Shown: piece after piece, positions 62,320-64,000 of the stretch | Numbering within the stretch: the stretch's first letter is position 1 | How the letters are laid out: every line of letters starts with the position of its first letter | Source: Candidatus Sulfotelmatobacter sp. | GTDB taxonomy: Bacteria > Acidobacteriota > Terriglobia > Terriglobales > Acidobacteriaceae | Direction of reading: 5' to 3' | NCBI GenBank assembly: GCA_030041475.1 | Contig: JASHNU010000092.1 | Location: 90,813 to 154,812, forward strand | DNA: 64,000 nt | The notes under the pieces: model-generated | What the model was told of the DNA's origin: nothing | The model's input: the letters and a program-made list of their open reading frames with translations, nothing else | Database searches by the model: none | Position numbers and translations under genes: made by a program

Positions 62320-62406
62320 ATTTGAGGCGGTTTGCAGGCGTGAGTCTGAGTGATAGCGAAGACGGGAGCCTGCAGCCGAAATCCCGAGCGTAGTTTGCGA
62401 GGGATC
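62319..62406 (+). repeat. tRNA-linked repeat, copy E
   Basis: TTTGAGGCGGTTTGCAGGCG, then TGAGTCTGAGTGATAGCGAA as an added piece, then GAGCCTGCAGCCGAAATCCC, ending GCGAGGGATC. It starts directly after the tRNA-Gly CCA. Confidence 0.65.
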
Positions 62407-62407
62407 G

Positions 62408-62743
62408 ATGACAACAATGGCTTTCGAGCAGGCTGCGATCAAAGTTGAGAATGCGCGCGAATTTGCGGCGCTGCAAGGAGCCATCGAGCAGGCGTTCCTG
62501 CCCGAAAAGGTCGAGCGCTTCCTGAAGCAGCTGGAGCGAAAAGGCATCCGGGTTCGCGATCTCGATGCGGTTCTGGCGAAGCGCGTACTCGAAGAGTTTG
62601 CAGCCGGATTGAACGCGAAGCAGTTATACGAGGCGCTGCCGGTTTCCGATCAGGCGCAGGTACGCGAGTTTTATTTGTCGAAGCTGGAAACGGTGGAGGA
62701 GTCGCTGCGGCACAGGTTTAAGAAGCTGTATCAGTACTATTGA
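62408..62743 (+). CDS. Hypothetical protein upstream of tuf
   Basis: 111 aa, soluble, helix-rich and highly charged (QAAIKVENAREFAALQGAIEQ, EKVERFLKQLERKGIRVRDL, KLETVEESLRHRFKKLYQYY). Clean ATG start. Likely a real gene by length and codon use; family unknown. It lies between tRNA-Gly and tuf, with repeats on both sides. Confidence 0.7.
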   Translation: MTTMAFEQAAIKVENAREFAALQGAIEQAFLPEKVERFLKQLERKGIRVRDLDAVLAKRVLEEFAAGLNAKQLYEALPVSDQAQVREFYLSKLETVEESLRHRFKKLYQYY

Positions 62744-62744
62744 T

Positions 62745-62865
62745 CGCGTTTTGCGGGCGGGAGCCCGCAGCGATCATCCTGAGCGTTCTTTGCGAAGGAT
62801 CTCCTTCGGGGAAAGAAGTGCATAGATCCTTCGGCGCAAAGAGCGCGCCTCAGGGTGACAAGGTC
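62745..62865. repeat. tRNA-linked repeat, copy F, with fold-back partner
   Basis: GCGTTTTGCGGGCG, then GAGCCCGCAGCGATCATCCT, GAGCGTTCTTTGCGAAGGATCT (62745-62801), then an inverted arm (AGATCCTTCGGCGCAAAGAG, to TCAGGGTGACA at 62861). Copy F continues into the fold-back family seen at 14252-14333. It ends 48 bases before tuf and may act as a transcription stop or RNA-processing hairpin. Confidence 0.65.
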
Positions 62866-62912
62866 TAGAGAGCTAGGAGCTAAAGGCTAATAGCCAAGAG
62901 CTGAGGAAAGTC

Positions 62913-64000
<1,088 letters not shown>

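Noticed and set aside
62012..62476. Minus frame with ERETGIEPATNSLEGCDST
   Set aside because: Reverse complement of tRNA-Gly; same artefact type.

Overview
The window is about 60% GC, densely packed with genes on both strands, and reads as a chromosomal core segment of a Gram-negative bacterium. LpxC, RlmI-like and RsmI methyltransferases, a conserved tRNA-Thr/Tyr/Thr/Gly block ahead of tuf, many secreted amidohydrolases, a DUF5916 beta-barrel protein and a DPP-IV-type S9 peptidase together suggest an Acidobacteriota of the Koribacter/Sulfotelmatobacter type. That placement is inference from family content, not a database result. I saw no transposase, integrase, phage gene, toxin-antitoxin pair or CRISPR array.

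Layout. 1-10.5 kb: the end of an M1 peptidase, small secreted proteins, ruvB, a large outer-membrane-type DUF5916 protein, a secreted alpha/beta hydrolase, rpmE, dusB and a membrane protein. 10.5-22.2 kb: an MBL-fold hydrolase, clpB and hsp20 (protein quality control), an RlmI-like rRNA methyltransferase, a coiled-coil zinc-ribbon protein, an S9 peptidase, a YjbR-FmdB pair, rsmI and yqeY. 22.3-29.3 kb: a SerC-like aminotransferase and serA (serine synthesis), an intramembrane protease with CBS domains, rsmD, RidA and a GNAT enzyme. 29.4-42.7 kb: two related secreted amidohydrolases around a CBS protein, HU, folK, a PilZ protein, lpxC, an SDR enzyme and a very large GAF-GAF-GGDEF-HD-GYP protein. 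42.8-54 kb: gltX, an alcohol dehydrogenase, an M48 protease, a DUF3300 protein, glnS and a third amidohydrolase. 54-60 kb: a divergent MarR/ABM-monooxygenase pair with a clear operator, a split DsbD-like operon (ccdA-tlpA-DsbD N-domain), an eight-repeat PQQ-type propeller and a hypothetical protein. 60.4-64 kb: a tRNA block ending in tuf, which runs off the window.

The most unusual feature is in gltX. A 60-residue in-frame segment inside the acceptor-binding part of this glutamyl-tRNA synthetase reads like domain 3 of class I peptide release factors (RF1/RF2), but the stretch that should carry the GGQ loop is missing.

A second theme is short palindromic repeat families scattered through the window. 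They lie between genes, next to tRNA genes, inside the MBL hydrolase gene as an in-frame 36-codon insertion, and in the 5' end of dusB. The tRNA block holds two damaged tRNA copies (Thr-GGT and Gly-TCC), both interrupted just after the anticodon loop and each followed by an intact copy of the same tRNA.
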